Assembly: GCA_016293845.1 (NCBI GenBank)
Contig: JAEDDH010000010.1
Coordinates: 51,767-115,766, forward strand
Source of the DNA: Bacteroidales bacterium
Lineage (GTDB): Bacteria; Bacteroidota; Bacteroidia; Bacteroidales; UBA3824
Length of the DNA stretch: 64,000 nucleotides
Direction: 5' to 3'
Shown: piece after piece, positions 26,020-32,973 of the stretch
Layout of the letters: each line of letters begins with the position of its first letter
Position numbering within the stretch: position 1 is the stretch's first letter
Notes under the pieces: generated by a model
What the model saw: only the letters and a program-made list of their open reading frames with translations
The model's database searches: none
Told to the model about the DNA's origin: nothing
Program-made: the position numbers and the translations under genes

Positions 26020-26184
26020 TTAAATATGTATTTCTTCTTCCTCTGTGGAAATAATCACTCCCAATCCTAACTGACATTTTGCAAAGCAATTGGCATTGCA
26101 TCTACCTTTACATCCGCATTCCGAAGTGTATAAAGTCATCTGAACCATATCGTTCAATGATATCCCTTCTATTATTATTTTCAT
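26020..26184 (-). CDS. Cys-rich precursor peptide 3 (candidate RiPP)
   Basis: A 54-residue ORF. The leader begins MKIIIEG, like the other two precursors. The core has SECGCKGRCNANCFAKC, with Cys at residues 23, 25, 29, 33 and 37; the last four have exact x3 spacing. A tail of 17 residues ends in an acidic stretch (STEEEEIHI). It starts 13 bp after the stop of precursor 2 in the same operon as the radical SAM maturase. CxxxC repeats of this type are known targets of SPASM radical SAM enzymes that make thioether or similar crosslinks. Modification is inferred, not shown. Confidence 0.75.
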   Translation of the reverse strand: MKIIIEGISLNDMVQMTLYTSECGCKGRCNANCFAKCQLGLGVIISTEEEEIHI

Positions 26185-26197
26185 AATTGGTTGAGTT

Positions 26198-26317
26198 TTA
26201 AAAGTTTATAAATATATAATTATCTTTAAATATAAGACCACATTTTACATGACATCTTGGATTGCAATCGGCATTCCAAAATATCCAAGGTGTACTGTAT
26301 TCTATAAGTATTTCCAT
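26198..26317 (-). CDS. Cys-rich precursor peptide 2 (candidate RiPP)
   Basis: A 39-residue ORF beginning MEILIEYS, with core NADCNPRCHVKC (Cys 18, 22 and 26, x3 spacing) and a hydrophobic tail rich in Ile and Phe. It has the fewest cysteines of the three paralogs and two Trp residues in the leader. It is spaced 14 bp after precursor 1 and 13 bp before precursor 3. The shared MEILIE start and Cys spacing show common ancestry with precursor 1; the tail looks divergent, possibly decaying. Confidence 0.7.
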   Translation of the reverse strand: MEILIEYSTPWIFWNADCNPRCHVKCGLIFKDNYIFINF

Positions 26318-26331
26318 ATTTTTGTCTGTTT

Positions 26332-26463
26332 TTAAAAGTTTCTACAAAAGTCAATACCGCAATCTCGACGGCAGTTTTCCCAACATTTTGCATTACATTT
26401 TGGGTCGCACGCTGAATTTAAATTATTTAAATTCACTTCAATAGGTTCTATTAGTATTTCCAT
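26332..26463 (-). CDS. Cys-rich precursor peptide 1 (candidate RiPP)
   Basis: A 43-residue ORF that starts two bases after the stop of the beta-solenoid gene. Its leader is MEILIEPIEV plus an Asn/Leu stretch; its core is ACDPKCNAKCWENCRRDC, then GIDFC. Six Cys lie at residues 19, 23, 27, 31, 35 and 40, the first five with perfect x3 spacing. Each interval holds a charged or Asn residue (DPK, NAK, WEN, RRD). This is the clearest CXXX-repeat precursor of the set. The short leader and the adjacent SPASM radical SAM gene point to crosslinked Cys side chains. Confidence 0.8.
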   Translation of the reverse strand: MEILIEPIEVNLNNLNSACDPKCNAKCWENCRRDCGIDFCRNF

Positions 26464-26465
26464 AA

Positions 26466-27044
26466 TTATTTCTTTTTTTCTTGTGTGGTTATTTTGATAT
26501 TGTCTCCAATGATTTTTACTTCGTTGCAAACAAGTTTTTTTATTTTGCAATGCCCTGATAGTTTAATGCTATCACATTCTATTATGTCGGCATCGCAATC
26601 AGTTAGTTGAATGTTTGAGCCGTTTATCTTTGTGATTTTGGCATGTATATTCTCGGTCTTTTCAGCAAAAATGCCAAGTAATTTGGTTAACAACGGTGAT
26701 TTGTTTTTTATTTTGCTCATATCAATAGGATTGATAACTATTGAAGTAGCATCAATTTCTTTAAGACTGATATCATCGGAGAATACTATTGTTACATTAT
26801 CTCCTGCCTTTATAGCGTTAGATTTTACCGCACCAGATATACTGACATTATTTTTAGCAACAATATCAACACATTTTACCATTCCCTTATAGGAAAAAAC
26901 ATCAACATTGATGCGGTCAAATTCAATACTTCCGCCACCTTCTATGGAGAATATACCGTTTGTATCAGAAACAATATATTTTCCTTTGGGAGAAAGTGTT
27001 GTTCCGTTATGGTATTCAACTTTTGCTTTTCCTTTAATCACCAT
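26466..27044 (-). CDS. Beta-solenoid-like (bactofilin-like) protein of the peptide operon
   Basis: A 192-residue protein of short repeating strands with regular hydrophobic/Gly/Asn turns (VDIVAKNNVSISGAVKSNAI, then KAGDNVTIVF; KLSGHCKIKKLVCNEVKII), as in a small right-handed beta-helix or bactofilin. It has no signal peptide and no transmembrane segment, with several Cys and a Lys-rich tail. It lies between the maturase (4 bp) and precursor 1 (2 bp) in a tight operon, so a role in scaffolding, immunity or presenting the peptides is likely. No enzyme motif was found. Confidence 0.65.
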   Translation of the reverse strand: MVIKGKAKVEYHNGTTLSPKGKYIVSDTNGIFSIEGGGSIEFDRINVDVFSYKGMVKCVDIVAKNNVSISGAVKSNAIKAGDNVTIVFSDDISLKEIDATSIVINPIDMSKIKNKSPLLTKLLGIFAEKTENIHAKITKINGSNIQLTDCDADIIECDSIKLSGHCKIKKLVCNEVKIIGDNIKITTQEKKK

Positions 27045-27048
27045 TTGA

Positions 27049-28371
27049 CTATTTTTTTAATTGTTCGTAATAAAAATCCAACATATTATCAAAGTTGTAT
27101 TTTATTGATTCGCAAGAATGACCATCTTTTTGTTTTGTTGCTTCGTCGGGACAACCTCCCATACAAATTGGTAAAAAATGGCAGTTGGCACATTCGCCGA
27201 CAATGGATTCACGATTGACACACTTCATAAAAAACATGGAAGGTATTTGATGTTTGTCAATGATGCTTCCACAGGATTTCTCTTTTTGTCCAATATGATT
27301 CCAACATTTGTAAATGTAACCAAGAGGATCAATCACGTAAGAATTTGCATAATCGTATGTACAGAAGTTGAAATGTGGTTTTGGATATATTATCATCAGA
27401 TTTTTTTTGAATCCGTAGCCAAGAACCTTTCTGTAAAATCCGATGAGAGAATTTGCATATTGTTCTGTGGAAAGGCATTCGCTTTCTACTGATTTACATG
27501 CCTCTGATACTGCTGATACTTTGCCAAATGTAATAACAAGTTGTTCTTGGAAAATTGATTCTTCGGCGAGTAACTTCAATAAATCATCTACTTCTGAAAT
27601 ATTATTATTGTCGATATTTATTCTTAGTGAAACATCAATATTGTTTTCAAGAAGCATTTTTATGTTGTTTACAATGGTCCAAAATGAACTTTTCCCGGAA
27701 ACCGTTTTGCGACGTGAATCGTGCACTTTTTCTGTTCCATCTAACGTTATCTGTATATCGTTGATTTTAAATTGTTTGAAGTCTGCAATTGTGTTTTCGT
27801 CAATGAGATATGCATTCGATATAATGGATGAAGAATAATTGACATTGTTTTCCTTACATAAGGATATTATCTTTTCAGAGAGATGTTTTATAATTGATTT
27901 CGATAATAGTGGTTCACCTCCGAACCAACAGATACTCAGATTTTTGAGCCGCTGAATTCTTGTCTTAATAAATCCTACAACAGCATTTTGCACTTCTGAA
28001 CTCATTGAGCCATGTATATGATTTTCAAAACAATATATGCAACGGAAATTACAATCAAGTGTAGGTGCTATTGTCAGTCCCAAACTTGTCATATCATATT
28101 TTGACAAATTGCGAGCATACTTGATATATTCAATTTCATCAAAGTCGTCGTTAATTATAGCATTGGTTCTTTTCATCTGCTTAATTAACTTTGCATCGAT
28201 TTTAGATTCGTCATAAATGCCATTTTCAATATCACTAACAACTTTTTTGAAACTATCGTCAACAATAGCAAACGCACAAGACATTGAATTGAAGAACAAT
28301 GTCTTATCACCGTAGTTCTTTAATATGGTATATCTTGATAATTTCATTTTTCCTTTTATTTTTTTGTCCAT
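27049..28371 (-). CDS. Radical SAM/SPASM peptide maturase
   Basis: A 440-residue radical SAM enzyme. The [4Fe-4S] motif CNFRCIYC uses Cys107, 111 and 114; WFGGEPLL is the SAM-binding GGEP motif. The C-terminal SPASM region has Cys in FNFCTYDY, YKCWNH, KSCGS and GECANCHFLPICMGGC, enough for auxiliary clusters. SPASM enzymes commonly install thioether or C-C crosslinks in ribosomal peptides; here the neighbours are three CxxxC peptides, the expected substrates. The start at 28371 overlaps the GTPase gene by 16 bp; an in-phase ATG at 28347 (MKLSRYTILK) matches family starts and is an alternative. Confidence 0.9.
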   Translation of the reverse strand: MDKKIKGKMKLSRYTILKNYGDKTLFFNSMSCAFAIVDDSFKKVVSDIENGIYDESKIDAKLIKQMKRTNAIINDDFDEIEYIKYARNLSKYDMTSLGLTIAPTLDCNFRCIYCFENHIHGSMSSEVQNAVVGFIKTRIQRLKNLSICWFGGEPLLSKSIIKHLSEKIISLCKENNVNYSSSIISNAYLIDENTIADFKQFKINDIQITLDGTEKVHDSRRKTVSGKSSFWTIVNNIKMLLENNIDVSLRINIDNNNISEVDDLLKLLAEESIFQEQLVITFGKVSAVSEACKSVESECLSTEQYANSLIGFYRKVLGYGFKKNLMIIYPKPHFNFCTYDYANSYVIDPLGYIYKCWNHIGQKEKSCGSIIDKHQIPSMFFMKCVNRESIVGECANCHFLPICMGGCPDEATKQKDGHSCESIKYNFDNMLDFYYEQLKK

Positions 28372-29438
28372 TCCTCGCGCATTGCTTCGGCAACTTTTTC
28401 GGGTGACATTTCAGAATTATTGGTAAGCATTTTTTCAAGCACTTTAATATATGCTTCGCCTAATGCGGTGGTTAAACTTGCTGCTGTTGCGCCGCTAATT
28501 AAACCGCCGACAACAGAACCAAATCCTGGTATCAGTTTAAATAGACCCGAAACTATTGCTTTACCGGCAAGAGTTGCAGTTGAAGTACCTAATGTGCTTG
28601 CTATAAGTGTTTTAAGAAAGCCATCGGAAAAATCTAATCCCATAGTGGCACTAATTCCTGCAAGCATACCAACTTGAATTGGTACAAGAACAATTGCATC
28701 AGAAAAAGGGATGGGAACAGCACCAGCCGCAGTGGCAGACGCTACCGCTCCTGCTACTACTAAATGCGCTTTTTTGATTTTTAAATCGATACGTATTTTC
28801 TGTGCAGCGGCAAAAGCCTTTTTTTGTGCCTCTGGCAAAAGCGATTCTGTTATTTCAACTAATTTGTCAAGACCGTATGCAGGAATACCATATTTTGTTT
28901 GTGCTACAAGTTTTATAACTTTAATGTCGTTCCGATATAGATCATTTTCTACGTTGCTGTAAAAATTATCATCATTAACTGCGTAATACTGAGTCAAAAC
29001 TACGATGACTTTGACGAATTTTGATAATTCGTTTATAAATGCAATTTCGGCAGGCTCTATACGCGGCAATCCATAAGTAATGCAATACCAACAAACATTT
29101 ACGTGTTTGGTAGGATCAGGATCGTTTCGACGGCGAGTAATCTCGTCTATAAGTTGATTTTTGATTTCTTCAAATCTTTTTAATTCTAAGCCTATTGTGT
29201 CGATTATAGAAATAGGGAAATCTTCTAATGAATACTCTTTTATTTCATTAGTTATCGGTTTGCCTACACCTGTCTCTGCTACGTCTTTGCTGAAAACTGC
29301 ATTAATCAAGGTACTTTTGCCCACACCTGTTTTTCCTGTAACAATAATAGTAGAATGTCCCAAGTTTAAAACGGCCTCCTTCCATATTTTTTTGAAATCA
29401 ATAGATTGTAACCCGTTAGTATTATCCTGTATGTTCAT
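28356..29438 (-). CDS. P-loop GTPase with hydrophobic C-terminal (DUF697-like) domain
   Basis: A 360-residue GTPase. G1 is GKTGVGKS (residues 35-42), switch I is probably the Thr of GKPITNE, and G3 is DTIGLE. G4 is unusual (VVLTQYYAVND rather than TKxD), so guanine specificity is uncertain. Residues about 225-335 are Ala/Gly-rich hydrophobic segments, as in DUF697 domains of IRG-, YcjX- or dynamin-related proteins, suggesting membrane association. It is first in the RiPP-like operon and overlaps the maturase gene. A GTPase is not a standard partner of CXXX-peptide maturases, so its role (export, membrane remodelling or immunity) is open. Confidence 0.8.
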   Translation of the reverse strand: MNIQDNTNGLQSIDFKKIWKEAVLNLGHSTIIVTGKTGVGKSTLINAVFSKDVAETGVGKPITNEIKEYSLEDFPISIIDTIGLELKRFEEIKNQLIDEITRRRNDPDPTKHVNVCWYCITYGLPRIEPAEIAFINELSKFVKVIVVLTQYYAVNDDNFYSNVENDLYRNDIKVIKLVAQTKYGIPAYGLDKLVEITESLLPEAQKKAFAAAQKIRIDLKIKKAHLVVAGAVASATAAGAVPIPFSDAIVLVPIQVGMLAGISATMGLDFSDGFLKTLIASTLGTSTATLAGKAIVSGLFKLIPGFGSVVGGLISGATAASLTTALGEAYIKVLEKMLTNNSEMSPEKVAEAMREEWTKK

Positions 29439-29505
29439 TTTGATTTATTTGTCGTTTTGTTGTTTTGCCTACTCTATAAGGTTTTCGGCATCCCCATAAA
29501 AATAT

Positions 29506-29528
29506 AAAAAGGGGGCTTTCTCGCCCCC
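29506..29528 (-). terminator. Minus-strand Rho-independent terminator
   Basis: On the minus strand GGGGGC (29528-29523) and GCCCCC (29516-29511) form a 6-bp stem with a 6-nt loop followed by TTTTT. It would stop transcripts coming from the HTH gene at 29997-30230 before they enter the GTPase operon, which therefore needs its own promoter; no good −33/−7 match was found in the next 70 bp. Confidence 0.75.
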
Positions 29529-29570
29529 ATACGGGCTATGCCCTACATTGCAATGTTTTGTTGCAACTTA

Positions 29571-29678
29571 AACTCCATCCTTTTTCTCCCGACCTCACAA
29601 CCCACTGTACTCCATCCTAACTCCCGACCACACAACCCACTAAACTCCAACCAAATTCACCCGACCACGACAACCCAC
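29571..29678. repeat. Three tandem copies of a ~36-bp pyrimidine-rich unit
   Basis: Units at 29571-29606, 29607-29641 and 29642-29678 share ACTCCA(T/A)CC, then CCCGACC(T/A)C, then ACAACCCAC. One strand is nearly free of G. The array is noncoding and lies between the 21-bp direct repeats. Confidence 0.75.
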
Positions 29679-29996
29679 AATCATTATATCATTTTCGCCA
29701 CTTTCTCAGATAATCTATACTACCGCACAATAGCAAAACAATAGCATTGTCAGATAATAGAGTGTCACATAATTGACACTTGCTATTACGACTTTTGCTT
29801 TCGAGGATTCCAATTGTCTTGTGTTTTGGATATTTGATTATCAATGGCATTTTAGAATCATTTTTTATGTTTAGTCTACTCTTTAAGGTTTTCGACTTTC
29901 CCTTATATCGACCATCTTGTGATAGTTGCTATTTATCCAAATATACGACGATAATGGTTCGATGTATTCCAAAAAGTGTGGCGAGTTTTTCTACAC

Positions 29997-30230
29997 TTAT
30001 GTAGGATTTTTTACCACACTTTCCATATAATCTGCCAAGTCTTTGAAGAAATTGCGGTCGAGGGCGCGGGAAATGCGGGTGAGGATTTCGATGTTGACAA
30101 AACGGCGGTCGAAAATATCGTAAATGTTGGAGCGGTCGCAGTTTATTTGTGCGGCAAGCCACGTTACTGTGCGTTGCTGCCGGTCGAGTTCTTGGCGGAT
30201 GAGTGTGCCTAAGTGAAAGTCAGTGTTCAT
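29997..30230 (-). CDS. Small helix-turn-helix protein (paralog 2)
   Basis: A 77-residue HTH protein: FHLGTLIRQELDRQQRTVTW, then LAAQINCDRSNIYDIF (helices 2-3), then ISRALDRNFFKDLADYMESV. It is very similar to the protein at 32974-33213 (same FHLG.LIRQ.LD.QQRTV.W and CDRSN.YDIF strings) and more distantly to 9256-9483. The start at 30230 (MNTDFHLG) is chosen by alignment with that paralog; the in-phase ATG at 30257 adds nine non-conserved residues. The upstream region contains a long hairpin (30313-30433). Likely a DNA-binding regulator of unknown target. Confidence 0.75.
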   Translation of the reverse strand: MNTDFHLGTLIRQELDRQQRTVTWLAAQINCDRSNIYDIFDRRFVNIEILTRISRALDRNFFKDLADYMESVVKNPT

Positions 30231-30312
30231 TGTGATGTGTTTTTGTGGGCAGCACACCTTAAATTATATAAGCACAATAAAAAAGCGTGAAACCGTTTTT
30301 TATACTTATTAT

Positions 30313-30433
30313 AAAAGATAGGCATCGCCAAACGCCTTGCACACTAATAAGCACGAAACGGCTCACGCCTATTCGACGTGAACCTTATTCGCCACTTACT
30401 CTCGTGTGCATAAAATTGGCGATTTTATCTTTT
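30313..30433. ncRNA. Structured element C: 121-nt long hairpin upstream of an HTH gene
   Basis: Four stacked stems pair perfectly or nearly so: AAAAGATA/TATCTTTT (30313-30320, 30426-30433), ATCGCCAA/TTGGCGAT (30324-30331, 30416-30423), TGCACAC/GTGTGCA (30338-30344, 30404-30410) and the apical GGCTCACGCC/GACGTGAACC (30360-30384) with a TATTC loop and G-U pairs. The apical hairpin recalls GCTCGC..CC/GG..GGGC of elements A and B, but outer sequence and 3' end differ, so kinship is tentative and the strand uncertain. Read on the minus strand it would be a leader of the HTH gene ending at 29997. Confidence 0.45.
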
Positions 30434-30534
30434 AGAGAATAAGAGCGTAAAGCCCAATTAATTAATATGTTGTTTTATAGTTGTTTCTGTTTCGTGGTGC
30501 GGTGTTTTGGTTAATATATTAAGTGCTTATGTTT

Positions 30535-30933
30535 TTAGCGTTCAATCCAATTTTCAACAGTCAATCCAGCAATTCGAGAAAAATGTTTAACATTATCTGT
30601 TACTACGATGCAGCCACTTTTTAAGGCAGAGATGGCTATCATAATGTCGAAATCGTCAATAAGTTGTCCTGTGTCGGTAAGACGGTTTTTCTCGGCAGCA
30701 AAATCATCGGCTATGCCAGAGATAGGTATTATTGAGAATTCACTGATAAATTGTCGAGTTTCATTTATATGTTTTTGATTTTTGCTATGGTACGCACCAT
30801 AAAGCAATTCTGCTACTGTGATTTCAGAAATGTAACAATTATCCTGACCTACTTGTTCAATTTTATGGTCAAGAGAGTACATTCCTTTCATATAAAAGAT
30901 GCAGATATTGGTATCTAACACATATTTGCTCAT
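30535..30933 (-). CDS. vapC: VapC-type PIN-domain toxin
   Basis: A 132-residue PIN ribonuclease of the classic VapC type: YVLDTNICIFYMKG (catalytic Asp), ISEITVAELLYGAYHS (Glu), IDDFDIMIAISALKSGCIVVTDN (C-terminal Asp residues). It would cleave a tRNA or rRNA when freed from its antitoxin. The antitoxin gene ends two bases upstream, so they form one transcript on the minus strand. It is closer to enterobacterial VapC/MvpA than the PIN protein at 6590-7012. Confidence 0.92.
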   Translation of the reverse strand: MSKYVLDTNICIFYMKGMYSLDHKIEQVGQDNCYISEITVAELLYGAYHSKNQKHINETRQFISEFSIIPISGIADDFAAEKNRLTDTGQLIDDFDIMIAISALKSGCIVVTDNVKHFSRIAGLTVENWIER

Positions 30934-30935
30934 AA

Positions 30936-31208
30936 TTAGTCGAATGAAACGGTTTTGCGCAAATTGGAATTTGTGCGACTGTTTTTGATAAAATCCTCAA
31001 TGCCGTCGGTATCAGGCGAATTTGCCCAAACGCCGAATAAGTTAGCAAGCGACCCTTTCTTGTTTTCTTTGTTCTCGGCAGGATTCGCCACCAATGAGTC
31101 GGTAATCATTTTAAGCAAAAATAGTTTTGTATTTTTGCTTAACGGATTTAGCATTTTGAAATACCCTTCTGCTACGTTATAGTCGGTGTTAATTGTTGCG
31201 GTTGACAT
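30936..31208 (-). CDS. Antitoxin partner of VapC
   Basis: A 90-residue protein whose stop lies two bases before the vapC start. Its body has a helical segment (SKNTKLFLLKMITDSLVA) and a C-terminal Asn/Ser-rich tail (IKNSRTNSNLRKTVSF) that could wrap the toxin active site, as VapB tails do. It resembles small Bacteroidota antitoxins without a clear DNA-binding fold. The start at 31208 (MSTATINTDYN) is preferred over 31229, since the seven upstream residues look like leader translation. Confidence 0.75.
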   Translation of the reverse strand: MSTATINTDYNVAEGYFKMLNPLSKNTKLFLLKMITDSLVANPAENKENKKGSLANLFGVWANSPDTDGIEDFIKNSRTNSNLRKTVSFD

Positions 31209-31268
31209 AGTGAATTTGTTTAATTTCAATTAGCAAAATAACTCCATTTTTCTCACAAATCCAAATTA

Positions 31269-31376
31269 TTACAGATTAAAAATGGATAAGATGTGACCCC
31301 TTGTCGCTAATAATAGAATTACAAACCATTCTATTGCTGCTATGAGTATTTCCTTTATCCTTTTCCTGATGTTCAT
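31269..31376 (-). CDS. Possible small membrane peptide
   Basis: A 35-residue ORF with a basic N-terminus (MNIRKRIKEIL) and one hydrophobic helix (AAIEWFVILLLAT). It starts 26 bp after the stop of the TPR-ACP gene. Small single-helix peptides of this shape are common in Bacteroidota but often unannotated. No Cys or toxin signature is visible. It could also be chance. Confidence 0.35.
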   Translation of the reverse strand: MNIRKRIKEILIAAIEWFVILLLATRGHILSIFNL

Positions 31377-31402
31377 TGCGGTGAGTATTAAATGGTTAAT
31401 TG

Positions 31403-32893
31403 TTATAGGTGTTTCGTAACCAACTCTGCCAAATCGCCGACGGTAACCACTTTTTCGCATTCATCATCGGGTAGCGATATGTTGAACTCTTTTTCTACCA
31501 TCATAATTGTTTCAATAGTGTCGAGGTCGTCGGCTCCGAGGTCGTTGGTAAGTTGTGCCTCTGGGCTGAACTCCGATTGGTCTACGCCTAATTTGTCGGA
31601 AAGCATCGGCACGAGTACTTTGTAGATAAACTCTGGCGTGTACACGTCGGGAACATCCATGGTGGGTATTTCGCCGTGCTCTTGCGGAATTTTCTTTTCT
31701 ATTTTGTCTAAGAGTTCTTTGGCGTTTTCGAGCGGAGCTGTATCGAAATCCTGATTATTTTCAGCGATAGCTTGGTATATCTTGATGGATTCTATACAAG
31801 CGTGTTCGGCTTTGGGGTATTCGAGGTTTGCTTCGTAGGCTTGTGCAAGGTCGTATAGCGCTTCGGCTTTATCGTTGTTTTCATTGTCGATTTTGAATTT
31901 GTGTTCAAGCAGATTCAAGCGCATTGTGCCGTAATTGACGGCTTCTTGGGTGTAGCCGAGTTTCAGACAGACGTATGAAAGGTTTGAAAGTGTCGTAACT
32001 TTGCTGTCGTCGTAATCGCTGCGCATGGTTAGTTCCTGCGAGAAATATTGCAGCGCGGTAAGGTTGTCTCCTTTGTAAAAAAATGTCTGACCGAGTTTGC
32101 AAAGAATTTCTGGTACAGGTTTGAGGTCTCCTGCCATACGGTTGAGATTTTCGCTCTCTTTAAATGCGGCAATAGCCTCGTCGTATTTTTCGAGTGCCAT
32201 AAGAATCTGTCCGTAAGTAAACAGCATATAGGCAAGGTCGTAGTAGTCTTCGGTTTTGCGGTTGATTTCGATTGCCTCCTCGATTAGTTTCTGTCCTTTG
32301 AAATGCTTTTCGTCGTAATTGTAGGTTTTGGCGAGATGGTAGAGTGCGTCGTCGAGAAGTTCGGGGTCGTTGATTTGGCGTGCCACGTATACAGCCTTTT
32401 CTAATACAGCCTCAGCTTCGGTATATTTTCCGAGGTTGGTGAGATGAGCTCCCTGATGAGTCAGGCATAACACGAGTCCTCCGCCGTGACGGAGTTTTTC
32501 GAATAATTCAGCTCCTGTGGCAAAATAGTTGATGGCGGTTTCGTTGTCGGGGGTGTACTTGCCTAACCAATAGTTGATTGTGGCAATTCCTTCTTCGTCG
32601 CCTATCTGTGTAAAGATGTCGAGAGCATTGCCGAGACATGGCAGGGCGCAGTAGTAAGATCCTTCGCCGAAAATTCGCGCCATTTTGAGGTAAGCGTAGC
32701 CGAGTTTCTGCTTGTCGTTGTACTTTTGGAGCATGTCGATGTTGGTTAGGCAGATGCCGAGTGCTGTCTTGGTTTGCCCGATTTGATTGTAGAGGTCGGC
32801 CAATTGTGCGTATATTTCGGTTATTTTGTCGATGTCGCCTTTGTTCTGGGCTAATTGCAATTGAAGTAATGCGGTTGAAATTTCGTTGTTCAT
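31403..32893 (-). CDS. TPR protein with C-terminal ACP-like domain lacking the Ser
   Basis: A 496-residue cytoplasmic protein. Residues 1-400 are tetratricopeptide repeats (patterns such as YAQLADLYNQIGQTKTALGI and LAYMLFTYGQILMALEKYDE), a protein-binding superhelix. The last about 78 residues are an acyl-carrier-like domain: DKLGVDQSEF, LTNDLGAD-x-LDTIETIM, VEKEFNISLP and TVGDLAELV. At the phosphopantetheine site (residue 456) the codon is GAC, Asp, instead of Ser, so it cannot carry the arm. The domain is otherwise well conserved. The HTH gene lies 80 bp upstream on the same strand. The start at 32893 (MNNEIST) is chosen over 32917. Confidence 0.82.
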   Translation of the reverse strand: MNNEISTALLQLQLAQNKGDIDKITEIYAQLADLYNQIGQTKTALGICLTNIDMLQKYNDKQKLGYAYLKMARIFGEGSYYCALPCLGNALDIFTQIGDEEGIATINYWLGKYTPDNETAINYFATGAELFEKLRHGGGLVLCLTHQGAHLTNLGKYTEAEAVLEKAVYVARQINDPELLDDALYHLAKTYNYDEKHFKGQKLIEEAIEINRKTEDYYDLAYMLFTYGQILMALEKYDEAIAAFKESENLNRMAGDLKPVPEILCKLGQTFFYKGDNLTALQYFSQELTMRSDYDDSKVTTLSNLSYVCLKLGYTQEAVNYGTMRLNLLEHKFKIDNENNDKAEALYDLAQAYEANLEYPKAEHACIESIKIYQAIAENNQDFDTAPLENAKELLDKIEKKIPQEHGEIPTMDVPDVYTPEFIYKVLVPMLSDKLGVDQSEFSPEAQLTNDLGADDLDTIETIMMVEKEFNISLPDDECEKVVTVGDLAELVTKHL

Positions 32894-32973
32894 TGTGTTG
32901 TAGTTTTGGTGATACAATTTGATTTTTCCAAATTTTATGCTTTCGTGTCAAGCAAAATATGTGGAAATATTTT

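Larger units (their letters stand above)
29469..29896. repeat. 21-bp direct repeats flanking a 386-bp gene-free segment
   Basis: CTACTCTATAAGGTTTTCGGC (29469-29489, extended by CATC) and CTACTCTTTAAGGTTTTCGAC (29876-29896) match at 19 of 21 positions in the same orientation. The enclosed DNA holds a terminator, pyrimidine-rich tandem repeats and no gene. Such repeats can mark an insertion or recombination event; no integrase is nearby. The rest of the 29439-29996 gap shows nothing else recognisable. Confidence 0.55.

Noticed and set aside
25916..26101. 61-codon frame overlapping precursor 3 on the same strand
   Set aside because: It runs through the palindrome at 25967-25995 and overlaps the better-supported Cys-rich peptide in another frame.
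26262..26444. 60-codon plus-strand frame across precursors 1 and 2
   Set aside because: Opposite to the operon, no motif; chance frame in AT-rich DNA.
29571..29678. Possible CRISPR array
   Set aside because: Units are contiguous without unique spacers and are degenerate; no cas genes are near. It is a simple tandem repeat.
29940..29975. tRNA-like T-arm sequence (GGTTCGAT)
   Set aside because: No acceptor, D or anticodon stems could be formed around it.
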